Assembly (NCBI RefSeq): GCF_019655335.1
Contig: NZ_BPFD01000035.1
Coordinates: 1-46,910, forward strand
Source: Shewanella hafniensis
GTDB lineage: Bacteria > Pseudomonadota > Gammaproteobacteria > Enterobacterales > Shewanellaceae
Direction: 5' to 3'
Length of the DNA stretch: 46,910 nucleotides
Part shown: one piece after another, positions 19,462-27,589 of the stretch
How the letters are laid out: each line of letters opens with the position of its first letter
Numbering within the stretch: position 1 is the first letter of the stretch
Made by a program: the position numbers and the translations under genes
The notes under the pieces: model-generated
Databases searched by the model: none
Seen by the model: only the letters and a program-made list of their open reading frames with translations
Told to the model about the DNA's origin: nothing

Positions 19462-20529
19462 ATGAAATATTCCGCAATGTTATTACTGGCCGCGATGGGG
19501 TCGTTAACCGTGCAGGCGCACGCTGAAACTGAGCCAGTACAAGAACGGCCAGATAAGCAAGCTCCGCTGCCTTCTTTCCCTAAGGTAGCTGATCAAACCT
19601 ATCTCGTCCCTAGACCTTTGAGTGCGATTCCCGAAGGCGCCTTTGGTGATAAAGTGCGTTTGGGTTATCAGCTATTTGTGAATACCCAACAGCTGCGTGA
19701 TAAGTATGTGGGTAATGAGCTTAACTGCACCAACTGCCATATGGATGCAGGCCGTAAAGCCAATGCTTCACCCCTCTGGGGCGCGTATTTTGCTTATCCG
19801 GCGTATCGCAAAAAAGACAATAAAGTCAGTAGCTTTGAAGAACGCATCCAAGGCTGCTTTAATTATTCGATGAATGGTAAAGCTCCTGCATCGGGTAGCT
19901 CTGAGTTAGTGGCGCTTTCTGCCTACGCCTATTGGTTAGGCATGGGTGGTTTGATGGATGAAGCTAATATCAGTGGTCCTGTCCCTGAGCTGAGCGATGC
20001 CGAGTTAGTTAAAGGTGCCAAACGGGAAGACTTCCCGCTACCAGAGGCATTAGCTAAGGCGATGACAGTTGAGCAGCGTGCCAACTTGCCGGGTCGTGGT
20101 TATCCTGAGATCCCAAAACCCGAACAAGCCTATTCACCTGAACGGGGTAAAGCCGTGTATGTCGCCCATTGCCAAACTTGCCATGGCGTCGATGGCCAAG
20201 GTCAAGCGATTGCGGGTGTATATACGTTGCCGCCGCTGTGGGGACCTCAAAGTTATAACTGGGGAGCGGGAATGCACAGGGTCAATACTGCCGCATTTTT
20301 CATTTATGAAAATATGCCTTTTGGTAAGAGTATGCAGTTAACTAACCAACAGGCTTGGGACGTTGCCGCTTACATTAACTCCCACGAGCGTCCACAGGAC
20401 CCACGTAGCAAGGGGGATGTGAAGCAAGCGCAGGAAAAATTCCATAATGACAGCGATTACTATGGTGTCGAGGTCGATGGCAAAGTGTTAGGCACTGAGG
20501 CCTATCCGATTTTTCCTAAGAAGTCATAG
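19462..20529 (+). CDS. tsdA: TsdA-like thiosulfate dehydrogenase/tetrathionate reductase
   Basis: A 355-aa periplasmic diheme cytochrome. A signal peptide ends near AHA (residue 21). Hemes attach at CTNCH (residue 89) and CQTCH (residue 237). IQGCFNYSMNGKAP contains Cys132, aligned with the unusual cysteine that ligates the active-site heme of TsdA and allows thiosulfate/tetrathionate interconversion. The region PLWGAYFAYPAYRKK also matches TsdA. Direction in vivo cannot be read from sequence: Campylobacter-type enzymes favour tetrathionate reduction. With tsdB it forms a two-gene operon ending in a terminator. Confidence 0.85.
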   Translation: MKYSAMLLLAAMGSLTVQAHAETEPVQERPDKQAPLPSFPKVADQTYLVPRPLSAIPEGAFGDKVRLGYQLFVNTQQLRDKYVGNELNCTNCHMDAGRKANASPLWGAYFAYPAYRKKDNKVSSFEERIQGCFNYSMNGKAPASGSSELVALSAYAYWLGMGGLMDEANISGPVPELSDAELVKGAKREDFPLPEALAKAMTVEQRANLPGRGYPEIPKPEQAYSPERGKAVYVAHCQTCHGVDGQGQAIAGVYTLPPLWGPQSYNWGAGMHRVNTAAFFIYENMPFGKSMQLTNQQAWDVAAYINSHERPQDPRSKGDVKQAQEKFHNDSDYYGVEVDGKVLGTEAYPIFPKKS

Positions 20530-20597
20530 TTGAGCGGCTTTGATTCAGGGCTCGCTTGATGAAATGATGAAATAAAGCGAGTTAATAAATAAAGCAG

Positions 20598-20632
20598 AAA
20601 AGCCAGTAAGCCTATAGCCTGCTGGCTTTTTT
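20598..20632 (+). terminator. tsdBA terminator
   Basis: Arms AAAAGCCAG (20598-20606) and CTGGCTTTT (20622-20630) with a T-run, about 70 bases past the tsdA stop. Confidence 0.8.
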
Positions 20633-21015
20633 ATTGGTCAATTGTACTGATTGCTCTTAGTGGTTTAGCCCGCTAGTATCGGCTTTCATGGCGTTAGCTC
20701 GTCGACTCGCAGCCAGTCCATCCTTGGATGCTCGACCGCCCCGTCTATGGGGCGGACGGTCGTCTCGCAAATCACCATGACTCACCTTTCGAGCATTAGT
20801 GTCATCTGTTGATCTAAAGTACACCGAGAATTTAGCCATGGGTGGCTTATTAAACTACTGGCGTATCTTTGATTTATAGCTCTTGCTATGATCAGACTAA
20901 AGAACTGAACCAAAAATAACCAGATTTCAGATATCCAATAACAATAAGTTCAAAATCGTTCATCAATTAGTTCGTAGCTCCAAGTGTGTTAAGCCAAATA
21001 AAATAAGGATATTCA
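20633..21015. other. Intergenic spacer with hairpin-rich element
   Basis: About 380 bases without a supported gene. The left part is a hairpin-rich element (20686-20792). The right part, before the unknown gene at 21016, is AT-rich and holds its presumed promoter. A 60-codon minus-strand frame at 20657-20839 is an artefact of the element. Confidence 0.5.
20686..20792. repeat. Hairpin-rich intergenic element
   Basis: The stretch contains CCGCCCC-GTCTAT-GGGGCGG (20736-20755) and CATCC-TT-GGATG (20719-20730), bordered by GC-rich sequence in an otherwise AT-rich spacer. It resembles intergenic repeat units that I recall as common in Shewanella genomes, but a second copy is not present in this window. 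The family claim needs a genome search. Confidence 0.45.
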
Positions 21016-21579
21016 ATGTTTAGGCAAGTTTATATTGATGGCCTTCTTGAAAAATTAGAAGACCAAGAATTTAGAGACTATGCATTTAATGCATTAAAAA
21101 TATTTAGGTCTGAGCCGTGGAGCATAGACGATGGAGATACAGTTTCCATGCCCTTTATAGATATATACTGCCAGAAACCCAAGGGGATGGAGATTAACTT
21201 AATTGATTGGATAGAAGCTGCACTTGCATGGCAGCGAGTGTTATCTAATACAATGATTTATAAGTTTATCCAATGTCCTGCTTTGGCAAAAAAAGATGCC
21301 AACATAAAAGGAAATAACCAAATCATTAGTAGTCTGACTGAATTGTACTCGGGAATTATCAAAGATTCAGGATTTTACGGTGGCAACTATGGTGCTGACG
21401 GGCATATTGAATTTTTCAAACCTCCATTAAGCAATAATACTTACTTTCCCCTCGAAGTTGGTTATTGTAGTTCAGACCAAATTAACACTCATATTTTTAC
21501 AAATAATTGTTTCGCAAGACTCCCATATAATTCTGAATATATAGTGATTTTTGAAGTTATTCAAAATTATTTATCATAA
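21016..21579 (+). CDS. Hypothetical protein, AT-rich
   Basis: A 187-aa soluble protein I do not recognise. It has no signal peptide or TM helix. It is rich in aromatic and acidic residues, with WSIDDGDTVSMPFIDIYC near residue 36 and YGGNYGADGHIEFF near 125. An AAGGA lies just before the ATG. Base use is clearly more AT-rich than its neighbours, and it sits between two repeat-type spacers, so recent acquisition is plausible. Size and isolation would fit an orphan immunity protein, but this is speculation. Confidence 0.65.
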   Translation: MFRQVYIDGLLEKLEDQEFRDYAFNALKIFRSEPWSIDDGDTVSMPFIDIYCQKPKGMEINLIDWIEAALAWQRVLSNTMIYKFIQCPALAKKDANIKGNNQIISSLTELYSGIIKDSGFYGGNYGADGHIEFFKPPLSNNTYFPLEVGYCSSDQINTHIFTNNCFARLPYNSEYIVIFEVIQNYLS

Positions 21580-21655
21580 ACTTAATTGTAAGTAAGGAAC
21601 TTTATTGAAACATCCATAGTTAAATTTAGCGGCAGGTATACTCGGGAATTAATAA

Positions 21656-21771
21656 GATTAAGTACTTGCACGGAAGTGACTGTTGGCGGCATATATGGCG
21701 CCGTTGAGCCTTCTGGGATGACTCATTTCTAAATCAAAGTTGGCGTGTCACTGGAAAACAATGGCAATTAA
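21656..21771. repeat. Imperfect intergenic repeat, copy 2
   Basis: Diverged partner of 661-761 in the same orientation. It shares CGGAAGTGAC, GGCGTGTCACTGGAA and the ends, with an inserted AT-rich segment near 21727-21740. The hairpin is decayed relative to copy 1. It fills most of the 300-base gap between the unknown gene and the CWC gene. Confidence 0.55.
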
Positions 21772-21880
21772 TGCTGCATAACTCAGCAGCTTTGCTTTGG
21801 TGGGAAACAACTCAGCCTGAGTTGCAAAAATCTATTATGATCTCCGCGCTATAACAACTTATCTTGCAATAAGGATTACC

Positions 21881-22210
21881 GTGTCTCAGCCGTTGGAAGA
21901 ACCTAAGTTAGAAACTGCGCAAATTTGCCCTTTGTGCCAAGGCGCGAATCAATGTGCGGTGATTGTTGGTAAGGGTATTGAGGATTGTTGGTGCGCGCAG
22001 CAGGTATTTCCGCCTTTGGCGGTGTTGCAAGCGCAAGCATCAGATTCGCTGCAAGATTCAATCAGCCCCATTTTACTGTCTGCCGATGCGTGTATTTGCC
22101 AAACCTGTCTAAGCCAACTCAAGCAGAGTTTAAGTCAGGGGCAGCTTGCAACGCAGGATGAAAAAAGCCCATCGAGTGTGAGCGATGGGCTAGGTTATGA
22201 GGTGAAATAG
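21881..22210 (+). CDS. Cysteine-rich CWC family protein
   Basis: A 109-aa small protein with paired cysteines: ICPLCQGANQC at 15-25, DCWC near 36 and CICQTCL near 71. This is the pattern of the cysteine-rich CWC family, probably zinc-binding, with no known function. The start is GTG behind AAGGA. The last 15 codons coincide with a terminator-like hairpin that acts for the convergent TonB-like gene, so the C-terminal tail sequence is probably constrained by RNA, not protein function. Confidence 0.75.
   Translation: MSQPLEEPKLETAQICPLCQGANQCAVIVGKGIEDCWCAQQVFPPLAVLQAQASDSLQDSISPILLSADACICQTCLSQLKQSLSQGQLATQDEKSPSSVSDGLGYEVK
22161..22191 (-). terminator. Terminator inside 3' end of CWC gene
   Basis: Arms AGCCCATCG (22166-22174) and CGATGGGCT (22183-22191) form a perfect 9-bp stem. 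On the minus strand it is followed by TTTTT, about 40 bases past the stop of the TonB-like gene. The hairpin lies wholly within the coding part of the opposite gene. Confidence 0.8.
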
Positions 22211-22227
22211 CGAGCTGAAGTAATGAG

Positions 22228-23340
22228 CTATCGATTTATGGTGTAATCCAGTTGCACAGTGGTTTGTGCCTCAACGGCTTTACCATTTTCAAACTTAGGT
22301 GCGTAACGCCATTTATCTATCATTTTTAGTGTTTCTTTCTCGAAGAGAGCACCACCCTTAGAAGCTAAAATTTCAGGATTTTTGACGAAGCCATGCTCAT
22401 CAACAGTAAATTTAAGCTGAACCCAGCCACTTTTACCTCGCTGCGCATAGGACATTGGATAGTCTGGGACGGTACGGAAAATAGGTTGTTGTTCCTGTGC
22501 GTCGGCCCAAGGGCGCATTTTGCCGATAGCAATACAGTGGGCGGTGGACTCGTCACGCTTTCCTTGGCGCTCATAGAGTTCGACTAAATACGCATGGGCA
22601 CTCAAGGCATAGGGGTGACTAAAATTGAGTGCGTCGAATTGTTTAACGACTTCTAAAAGCAATGGAATCGCTTTGTCATCATGCTTTTCGGCATATTCAA
22701 CGGCACCCACCACATAGGTTGCTTTGACTCTGTCTATGGCGTTCTCTGGTAATATTTCTTTATAAATATCATAGGCATCGAAGGCATAGCGTCTTACGCT
22801 TTTCGTGTATAGCTCTGTATTGGATAAGCGGTTAAAGGCTGCCATTTTTACATCGGCGATCAGCTTCTTTTTATCGGATTTTTCCGCAATTGCGATAGCA
22901 GTAAGAAAATGCTCTTTCGCATCTTTGGCTTCGACGGCGGTTTGCGCAGCGCCCAGTAAGGGATCGATAAGCTCAAGCGCTTGTTTGCCATAATGAACTT
23001 TATAGTTTGCCAGAGCGAGCTGATACAACTCATTCGCCTTAGCCGTTTTGGGTAGATTCTTTTCTGTAAATGGGTATGGGGCGACTTGCTTCTCTATCGC
23101 GCTGGCCCAATTCAAGGCGAGATTTGCTAAGTCGACACTGTCTTTGGCATATTGAGCTTCACCGAGTTGATAAGCGGCTTTTGCGCTTGCTTCAATATTT
23201 GCAGTGTCGCCTTTTTCAACGGCGGCTTGATAGTCACTATAGGCTTTGGCAAAGCTATTTTCTGAGGCGTACACGCTAAGAGATGTGCCTAAAGTGAGGG
23301 CAAGAAGACAGGCTATTGGCAGCATTTTTCCGTGCGACAT
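22228..23340 (-). CDS. Exported protein with C-terminal TonB domain
   Basis: A 370-aa protein with an N-terminal signal sequence (MLPIACLLALTLGTSLSVYA), a helical TPR-like middle region (~30-270) and a TonB C-terminal domain (~285-370: YPMSYAQRGKSGWVQLKF, then KWRYAPKFENGKAV). It lacks the Pro-rich spacer of true TonB, and the ExbBD partners are not nearby. If the signal is cleaved it would be periplasmic and could not transduce energy in the usual way. ATG 23340 follows AAGGAT; the frame reaches upstream to 23379. Confidence 0.78.
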   Translation of the reverse strand: MSHGKMLPIACLLALTLGTSLSVYASENSFAKAYSDYQAAVEKGDTANIEASAKAAYQLGEAQYAKDSVDLANLALNWASAIEKQVAPYPFTEKNLPKTAKANELYQLALANYKVHYGKQALELIDPLLGAAQTAVEAKDAKEHFLTAIAIAEKSDKKKLIADVKMAAFNRLSNTELYTKSVRRYAFDAYDIYKEILPENAIDRVKATYVVGAVEYAEKHDDKAIPLLLEVVKQFDALNFSHPYALSAHAYLVELYERQGKRDESTAHCIAIGKMRPWADAQEQQPIFRTVPDYPMSYAQRGKSGWVQLKFTVDEHGFVKNPEILASKGGALFEKETLKMIDKWRYAPKFENGKAVEAQTTVQLDYTINR

Positions 23341-23471
23341 TCTATATATCCTTATTATTAATGAAGTTAGATGATACATAGGTGTGCACTATGGGACAAG
23401 TCGGTTTGGCTTTTGTTAATAATGCTGGGGGAATGCTGATAACTGAGAATTGATAATTGAGAGCTGAGATT

Positions 23472-23512
23472 AAAAATAAGCGAGCCCAGTTGAAACCGAG
23501 TTCGCTTATTTA
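23472..23512 (-). terminator. Possible terminator of hydratase gene
   Basis: AATAAGCGA (23475-23483) pairs with TCGCTTATT (23502-23510). On the minus strand a T-rich tail follows. The loop is long (18 nt), so strength is uncertain. Confidence 0.5.
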
Positions 23513-23579
23513 TCAGTGTTTTGTCGCTTTACTCGCCGTTATGAGTTCGAATAGCCGCAAGTGCTTTTACTCGCCGCAA

Positions 23580-24398
23580 TTACTTAGCTGTGAACGTTAT
23601 GGCAAATTGCCCGAGCGCGCCGTATTCAAAGTCACAAACCTGCGCCAATGGCAGATCGAGGACGCCAGCGTAGGAGCCTGTGATCACATATTGCCCTTGA
23701 GTTAGGCCAATGCCTTGGGCGGATAAAAAGTTAACTAACCAGTAGAGTCCCGCCTTAGGGAAACCATTGGGATGAATGGCGGATTTTTGCAGCGTTTCAT
23801 TTTGCAGCTGCTCGCCATTGGCAATATTAACGCTGAGTTCGAAATGGCTGGTCTCTAAATCTTTTTGCGGATTAAGTACTGGGCCTAACCACAATCCTTG
23901 ATTGACTAAGCCATCGGCGAGGGCATCAAAATGCGTCGCTTCACTGGGCGTGTGGTAGCGGCTTTTGATCAATTCCAAGGCTAAGCGAGTGTGGCCTAAG
24001 GCCGCGTCGATTTCAGCCTCTGTGTAAGGTGTGGCTCTTGGTGGTAAATCGCGAGCAATCTCGAAGGCGAGTTCCGGTTCGACTCGGGCCAGATCTTTAG
24101 TCGATGGATAGAGTGGGCAAGTGGCCGATTGTTGATACACATCAGCTTGATAAATAGGCGCTACGACGGTTTTTTCCGCCGAGGGTAATAGGCATTTCCA
24201 CGCTGCGATAGGATTATTGTTAGCCTTATAGATGGCAGCCACGGTTTGCTGAATGGCGAAGGCCTGTTCGAAGCTAGTTGGCCTCAGCTCTTGGAGCAGT
24301 AAATCGCCGCTGGTGCCTGCGGCGCGGCGCTCGGCTAATTCTTTGGCTGCGGCATGAATATGCGTTTTAACTTGTTCGATCGTGGCGGTAGATAACAT
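23580..24398 (-). CDS. 2-keto-4-pentenoate hydratase-like protein
   Basis: A 272-aa protein of the fumarylacetoacetate hydrolase/MhpD-type hydratase family. The N-terminal helix (AAKELAERRAAGT), the metal-site motif VEPELAFEIARDLP near residue 105 and the C-terminal ITGSYAGVLDLP match 2-oxopent-4-enoate hydratases, which add water to dienoates in aromatic degradation. No other meta-cleavage genes are near, so the physiological substrate is unclear. The ATG follows AGGAAAG. Confidence 0.82.
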   Translation of the reverse strand: MLSTATIEQVKTHIHAAAKELAERRAAGTSGDLLLQELRPTSFEQAFAIQQTVAAIYKANNNPIAAWKCLLPSAEKTVVAPIYQADVYQQSATCPLYPSTKDLARVEPELAFEIARDLPPRATPYTEAEIDAALGHTRLALELIKSRYHTPSEATHFDALADGLVNQGLWLGPVLNPQKDLETSHFELSVNIANGEQLQNETLQKSAIHPNGFPKAGLYWLVNFLSAQGIGLTQGQYVITGSYAGVLDLPLAQVCDFEYGALGQFAITFTAK

Positions 24399-24714
24399 TA
24401 ACTTTCCTATTTAAAGCGTTCGCTTAAAAAGAAGTGGCCTAGAGAGTGTGTGAAGAAGCCATTTTATGGGCCAAATATACTCGGTTATTGCCATCGCGGG
24501 AAATGCCAATGTTTGCTTTCCTAGTAAATCAGCTGCCGCAGGGTCAAGAGTGCGGCCAATATTCCAATTATTGTAAGATGCTGAAATTTGCTCAACATCA
24601 GTGTCAGCTAAAGTATCCAATCTAACGCGAATGTTTCCATGATGTGCCGCTAGATATTGCGCTGACTCAGTGCCAGAATGACGCTCCATTTTGCGGTCTC
24701 TACTGGATATCTCC

Positions 24715-25689
24715 GTGAACCTTAGCCATAACGCCCCTTCGGCAAATAATCATGCTCAACTCGGGCTGCTCTTCATCTCAGTTGCGATTGTATTTTGGGG
24801 TATGTTACCCATAGCCTTGAAGCTTTCGGGGGCTTTTATTGATCCTGTCACTTTGACTTGGTTTCGTTTTTTGGTTGCGCTTGTGGTCAGCATACTAATC
24901 CAATGGAGCGCGGGCAGCCTTAAGCAATTTGCGGCGCTCGATGCTAAAGTCTGGTTAAGATTAGTGCTTGCGGGCATCTTCTTGATGCTCAATTATGTGT
25001 CTTTTGTTTACTCACTCGATTATCTCGCGCCGGGTGCTGCCCAGCTGAATTTCCAGACTTCGCCCTTTTTCCTTGCCTTCGGTGGCGTGCTGTTTTTTAA
25101 GGAACGGCTGAATGCGGTGCAGCTCAGTTGTTTTGCGACACTGGCCTTAGGCATGTTGATGTTTTTCCATCCGTATTTGGATTTATCTGGCGCCAATAAT
25201 CATCAGGTTTGGATTGGGGTGATGATCATTCAGTTCTCGGCGTTGTCGTGGACTAGTTATGCCTTGTTGCAAAAATCCTTATTGAATCGTTTATCGCCCG
25301 CGAACGTGCTTTTAGTGATCTATGGTTTAGGTATTTTCGTAATGGCTCCCTTTAGCGACTTTAGTCAGTTTGCCAGTATGGACAGCTTCGAGTGGCAGAT
25401 TGCGCTGTTTTGCGCCGCCAATACCTTGATCGCCTATGGCTGTTTTGGGCAGTCGATGAAGTACTGGCCGACGGCACAGGTGAGTGCCATGTTGGCCCTA
25501 ACGCCAGTATTTAGCTTTAGTGCCACTGCTTTGGTAGTGAGCATTGGCTGGTGGCCAGAAGTCTTCCATGCAGATGAATTAGATGGATTATCTCTGCTGG
25601 GGATTGGCGTCATTATTGTGTCTGTGATGGTGGTACAATTACTGCCACTGTATCGCAATCGTCAGGCGAAGCGTTTGCAGATTGTCTAA
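24715..25689 (+). CDS. EamA/DMT-family permease
   Basis: A 324-aa inner-membrane transporter with ten hydrophobic helices in two EamA repeats (FISVAIVFWGMLPIALKLSG at the start; IIQFSALSWTSYALLQKSL at the second repeat). It is likely a metabolite or drug exporter with unknown substrate. The start is uncertain: GTG 24715 has a GGA at reasonable distance, while the open frame extends to a TTG at 24691 without support. A HAD phosphatase follows after 31 bases on the same strand. Confidence 0.83.
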   Translation: MNLSHNAPSANNHAQLGLLFISVAIVFWGMLPIALKLSGAFIDPVTLTWFRFLVALVVSILIQWSAGSLKQFAALDAKVWLRLVLAGIFLMLNYVSFVYSLDYLAPGAAQLNFQTSPFFLAFGGVLFFKERLNAVQLSCFATLALGMLMFFHPYLDLSGANNHQVWIGVMIIQFSALSWTSYALLQKSLLNRLSPANVLLVIYGLGIFVMAPFSDFSQFASMDSFEWQIALFCAANTLIAYGCFGQSMKYWPTAQVSAMLALTPVFSFSATALVVSIGWWPEVFHADELDGLSLLGIGVIIVSVMVVQLLPLYRNRQAKRLQIV

Positions 25690-25720
25690 GGCGTACATTT
25701 TCACCTAATGGGAAAGGCCA

Positions 25721-26335
25721 GTGATCACCAGACTTAGCGATTTAAAACTTAAGGATATCCGTGGGGTCATCTTCGATCTCGACGGCACCTTAGCGCATTC
25801 TAATCCCGATTTTGCAGGGCTACGGCGTGAGTTGGGGATTCATTCTGGTACGGATATCTTGGCCCATGTCGAGAGTCTCAGTACGGATGAAGCACGGGCT
25901 AAGGCGTTAGACATTGTCCATGAGTACGAAAGACAAAGTTCACTCAAGGCCAGTTGGATTGATGGCGCGCGTGAGCTTATCGAATGCCTACGGGCCAAGT
26001 CACTGCCCTTGGCTATTTTGACCCGCAATATGCCAGAAGCGGCGCAAATCACTATCGATAAGCTCGGCATAGATATCGAATTGGTGTTAACGCGCTACGA
26101 CGCGCAGCCTAAGCCGCATCCCGAAGGCATTCACCTTATTTGCCAGCAGTGGCAACTCGCCCCCGCAGATATCTTATATGTGGGCGATTATTTGTTTGAT
26201 CTGCAAACTGCGCGTAATGCGGGTAGCCGCTGTGCTCTCTATTGTCCTGAGGATATTCCCGATTATGCCCACGACGCCGACATGCTAGTGGCTTGCTACC
26301 ATAGCTTTATCGAAGCGTGGACAGTGGGTGACTAG
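25721..26335 (+). CDS. HAD-superfamily phosphatase
   Basis: A 204-aa haloacid dehalogenase-type hydrolase. Motif I is FDLDGTLAHS (residues 18-27), motif II is LAILTRNMPE with Thr/Arg near 95, motif III is KPHPEGIH near 130, and motif IV is VGDYLFDLQTARNAG near 150. The helical cap between I and II suggests a phosphoglycolate-phosphatase-like enzyme for a small phosphorylated metabolite. GTG start. Its stop overlaps the convergent next gene by 4 bases. Confidence 0.87.
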   Translation: MITRLSDLKLKDIRGVIFDLDGTLAHSNPDFAGLRRELGIHSGTDILAHVESLSTDEARAKALDIVHEYERQSSLKASWIDGARELIECLRAKSLPLAILTRNMPEAAQITIDKLGIDIELVLTRYDAQPKPHPEGIHLICQQWQLAPADILYVGDYLFDLQTARNAGSRCALYCPEDIPDYAHDADMLVACYHSFIEAWTVGD

Positions 26336-26703
26336 GCATTGTGTGGGGCTGTGACTGCATCTTGTTTATCTTGCTTTAGCCCTAAGCGTACACTATCCAA
26401 TAAGGCAATCAGCCAGCAGAGGATAAATCCGTACATCAGCTTGTCTGCACCATCACGAATGGTTGCCGTGGTTTGTTTCGTCACTTCGGCTGCAATCATG
26501 CCCATATCCAGCGGCAAAACACCAGTTTGAATATCCAGCGAGATAAGCTGCGCCACTTGCATGACTTGTTGCAGCAACAGGCCGAGACTCAGTATTGCCA
26601 GCACAAAAAACACTAGGGCACTGCGTTTATGTTGCAGATAAAAATGGCCGCTGCCAGGGGCGACGAAGGCGGATAATAGTCCAGCGGTTAGGGCTTTTTT
26701 CAT
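26332..26703 (-). CDS. Small membrane protein, PGSGHFYL motif
   Basis: A 123-aa protein starting MKKALTAGLLSAFVAPGSGH, with hydrophobic helices near 5-20, 30-50 and 90-110. The PGxGHFYLQ turn between helices recalls TM2-domain-like membrane proteins, but a family is not firmly recognised. ATG 26703 has GAGAG upstream; the frame extends to 26892 without a better site. It overlaps the HAD gene tail-to-tail by 4 bases. Confidence 0.65.
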   Translation of the reverse strand: MKKALTAGLLSAFVAPGSGHFYLQHKRSALVFFVLAILSLGLLLQQVMQVAQLISLDIQTGVLPLDMGMIAAEVTKQTTATIRDGADKLMYGFILCWLIALLDSVRLGLKQDKQDAVTAPHNA

Positions 26704-26919
26704 GGGGAAACTCTCAAAGGGAACGCTTAGCGTTTGGGTGACATTGTTAAGCGAATAAGCATGATAGTCAATCTTGAGCCATGGCTGCTTATTAAGGAGC
26801 CTGTTTTGTTTAAATTGCGTCTTTGCGCTGCCTATTCGTCGTTTATCTATTAACATCAGTCTACACTGAGCGTATTCTTCCGCTGCTTGCATGGCAGCTT
26901 CTGGAGGAAAAGGAATAAA

Positions 26920-27444
26920 ATGCAGATATCATTAAATAAACGTGTTCAAGGGTTTACCTTAATTGAATTGGTCGTCGTGATCATTATTTTAGGTATTTTG
27001 GCTGTTATCGCCGCCCCTAAATTTATGAACTTGCAAAGAGATGCCAAAGTGAATGCCGTCAAAGGGTACTTGGGGCAGATGCAAGATATGACCAAGATGC
27101 TGCATATGAAAGCGCAAATCGTTAACACCACTGGCGACGATGTTACTATCGCGACCCAATACGGTGATTATCAATTCTATGCAGGCTTTCCTGAAACTAA
27201 GAGTGAATCAACGTCACCTAATTTGTATTTCTTAGAGACTTTTATGGATTTAGGCGTGCCTAAACAACAGACTAAAAATAATACCAGAAGGCAGGCTGAT
27301 TACGGTGATATACAAGCATTTGAAGATAATGACTATTCGCGATTAGGTTATGGAACGGGAGATTTAACTGCTGGCCAGTGCTATGCCGAATATCACCATA
27401 CCTCAACTGGACATTCGTTTTTATTCGAGACCGATGGATGCTAG
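26920..27444 (+). CDS. Type IV pilin-like protein, MSHA-type
   Basis: A 174-aa prepilin. The leader ends at Gly before FTLIELVVVIIILGILA (residues ~11-27), with the Glu5 of mature pilins, and continues APKFMNLQRDAKVNAVKG as in MshA-type pilins. The C-terminus has two cysteines 20 residues apart (CYAEYHH...ETDGC), suiting the D-loop disulfide. The ATG follows GGAGGAAAAGGA. No prepilin peptidase or assembly genes are nearby, so it is a lone pilin that would need the MSHA or Pil machinery elsewhere. Confidence 0.85.
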   Translation: MQISLNKRVQGFTLIELVVVIIILGILAVIAAPKFMNLQRDAKVNAVKGYLGQMQDMTKMLHMKAQIVNTTGDDVTIATQYGDYQFYAGFPETKSESTSPNLYFLETFMDLGVPKQQTKNNTRRQADYGDIQAFEDNDYSRLGYGTGDLTAGQCYAEYHHTSTGHSFLFETDGC

Positions 27445-27543
27445 TTTTAGCTGTTAGCAAATTCGTTATCTGAGGCCTGTATTCATGTTGTGAATGGTCG
27501 TAGGCTCTCTTTGTTAGAGACAGATTACTGATTTCAAGCCAAC

Positions 27544-27569
27544 AAAAAAGGAGCCTAGGCTCCTTTTTT
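27544..27569. terminator. Bidirectional terminator, pilin and deaD
   Basis: A perfect 26-base palindrome centred on CCTAGG, with A6 on the left and T6 on the right. It serves both convergent genes. Confidence 0.9.
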
Positions 27570-27589
27570 AGTCTCTAGCTTAAGCTAGA

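Noticed and set aside
20657..20839. Minus-strand 60-codon open frame
   Set aside because: It coincides with the GC-rich hairpin element; coding appearance is explained by the repeat.
24411..24689. Minus-strand 92-codon open frame between hydratase and DMT genes
   Set aside because: No domain and no clear ribosome-binding site; it occupies the region needed for the divergent promoters. It cannot be fully excluded.
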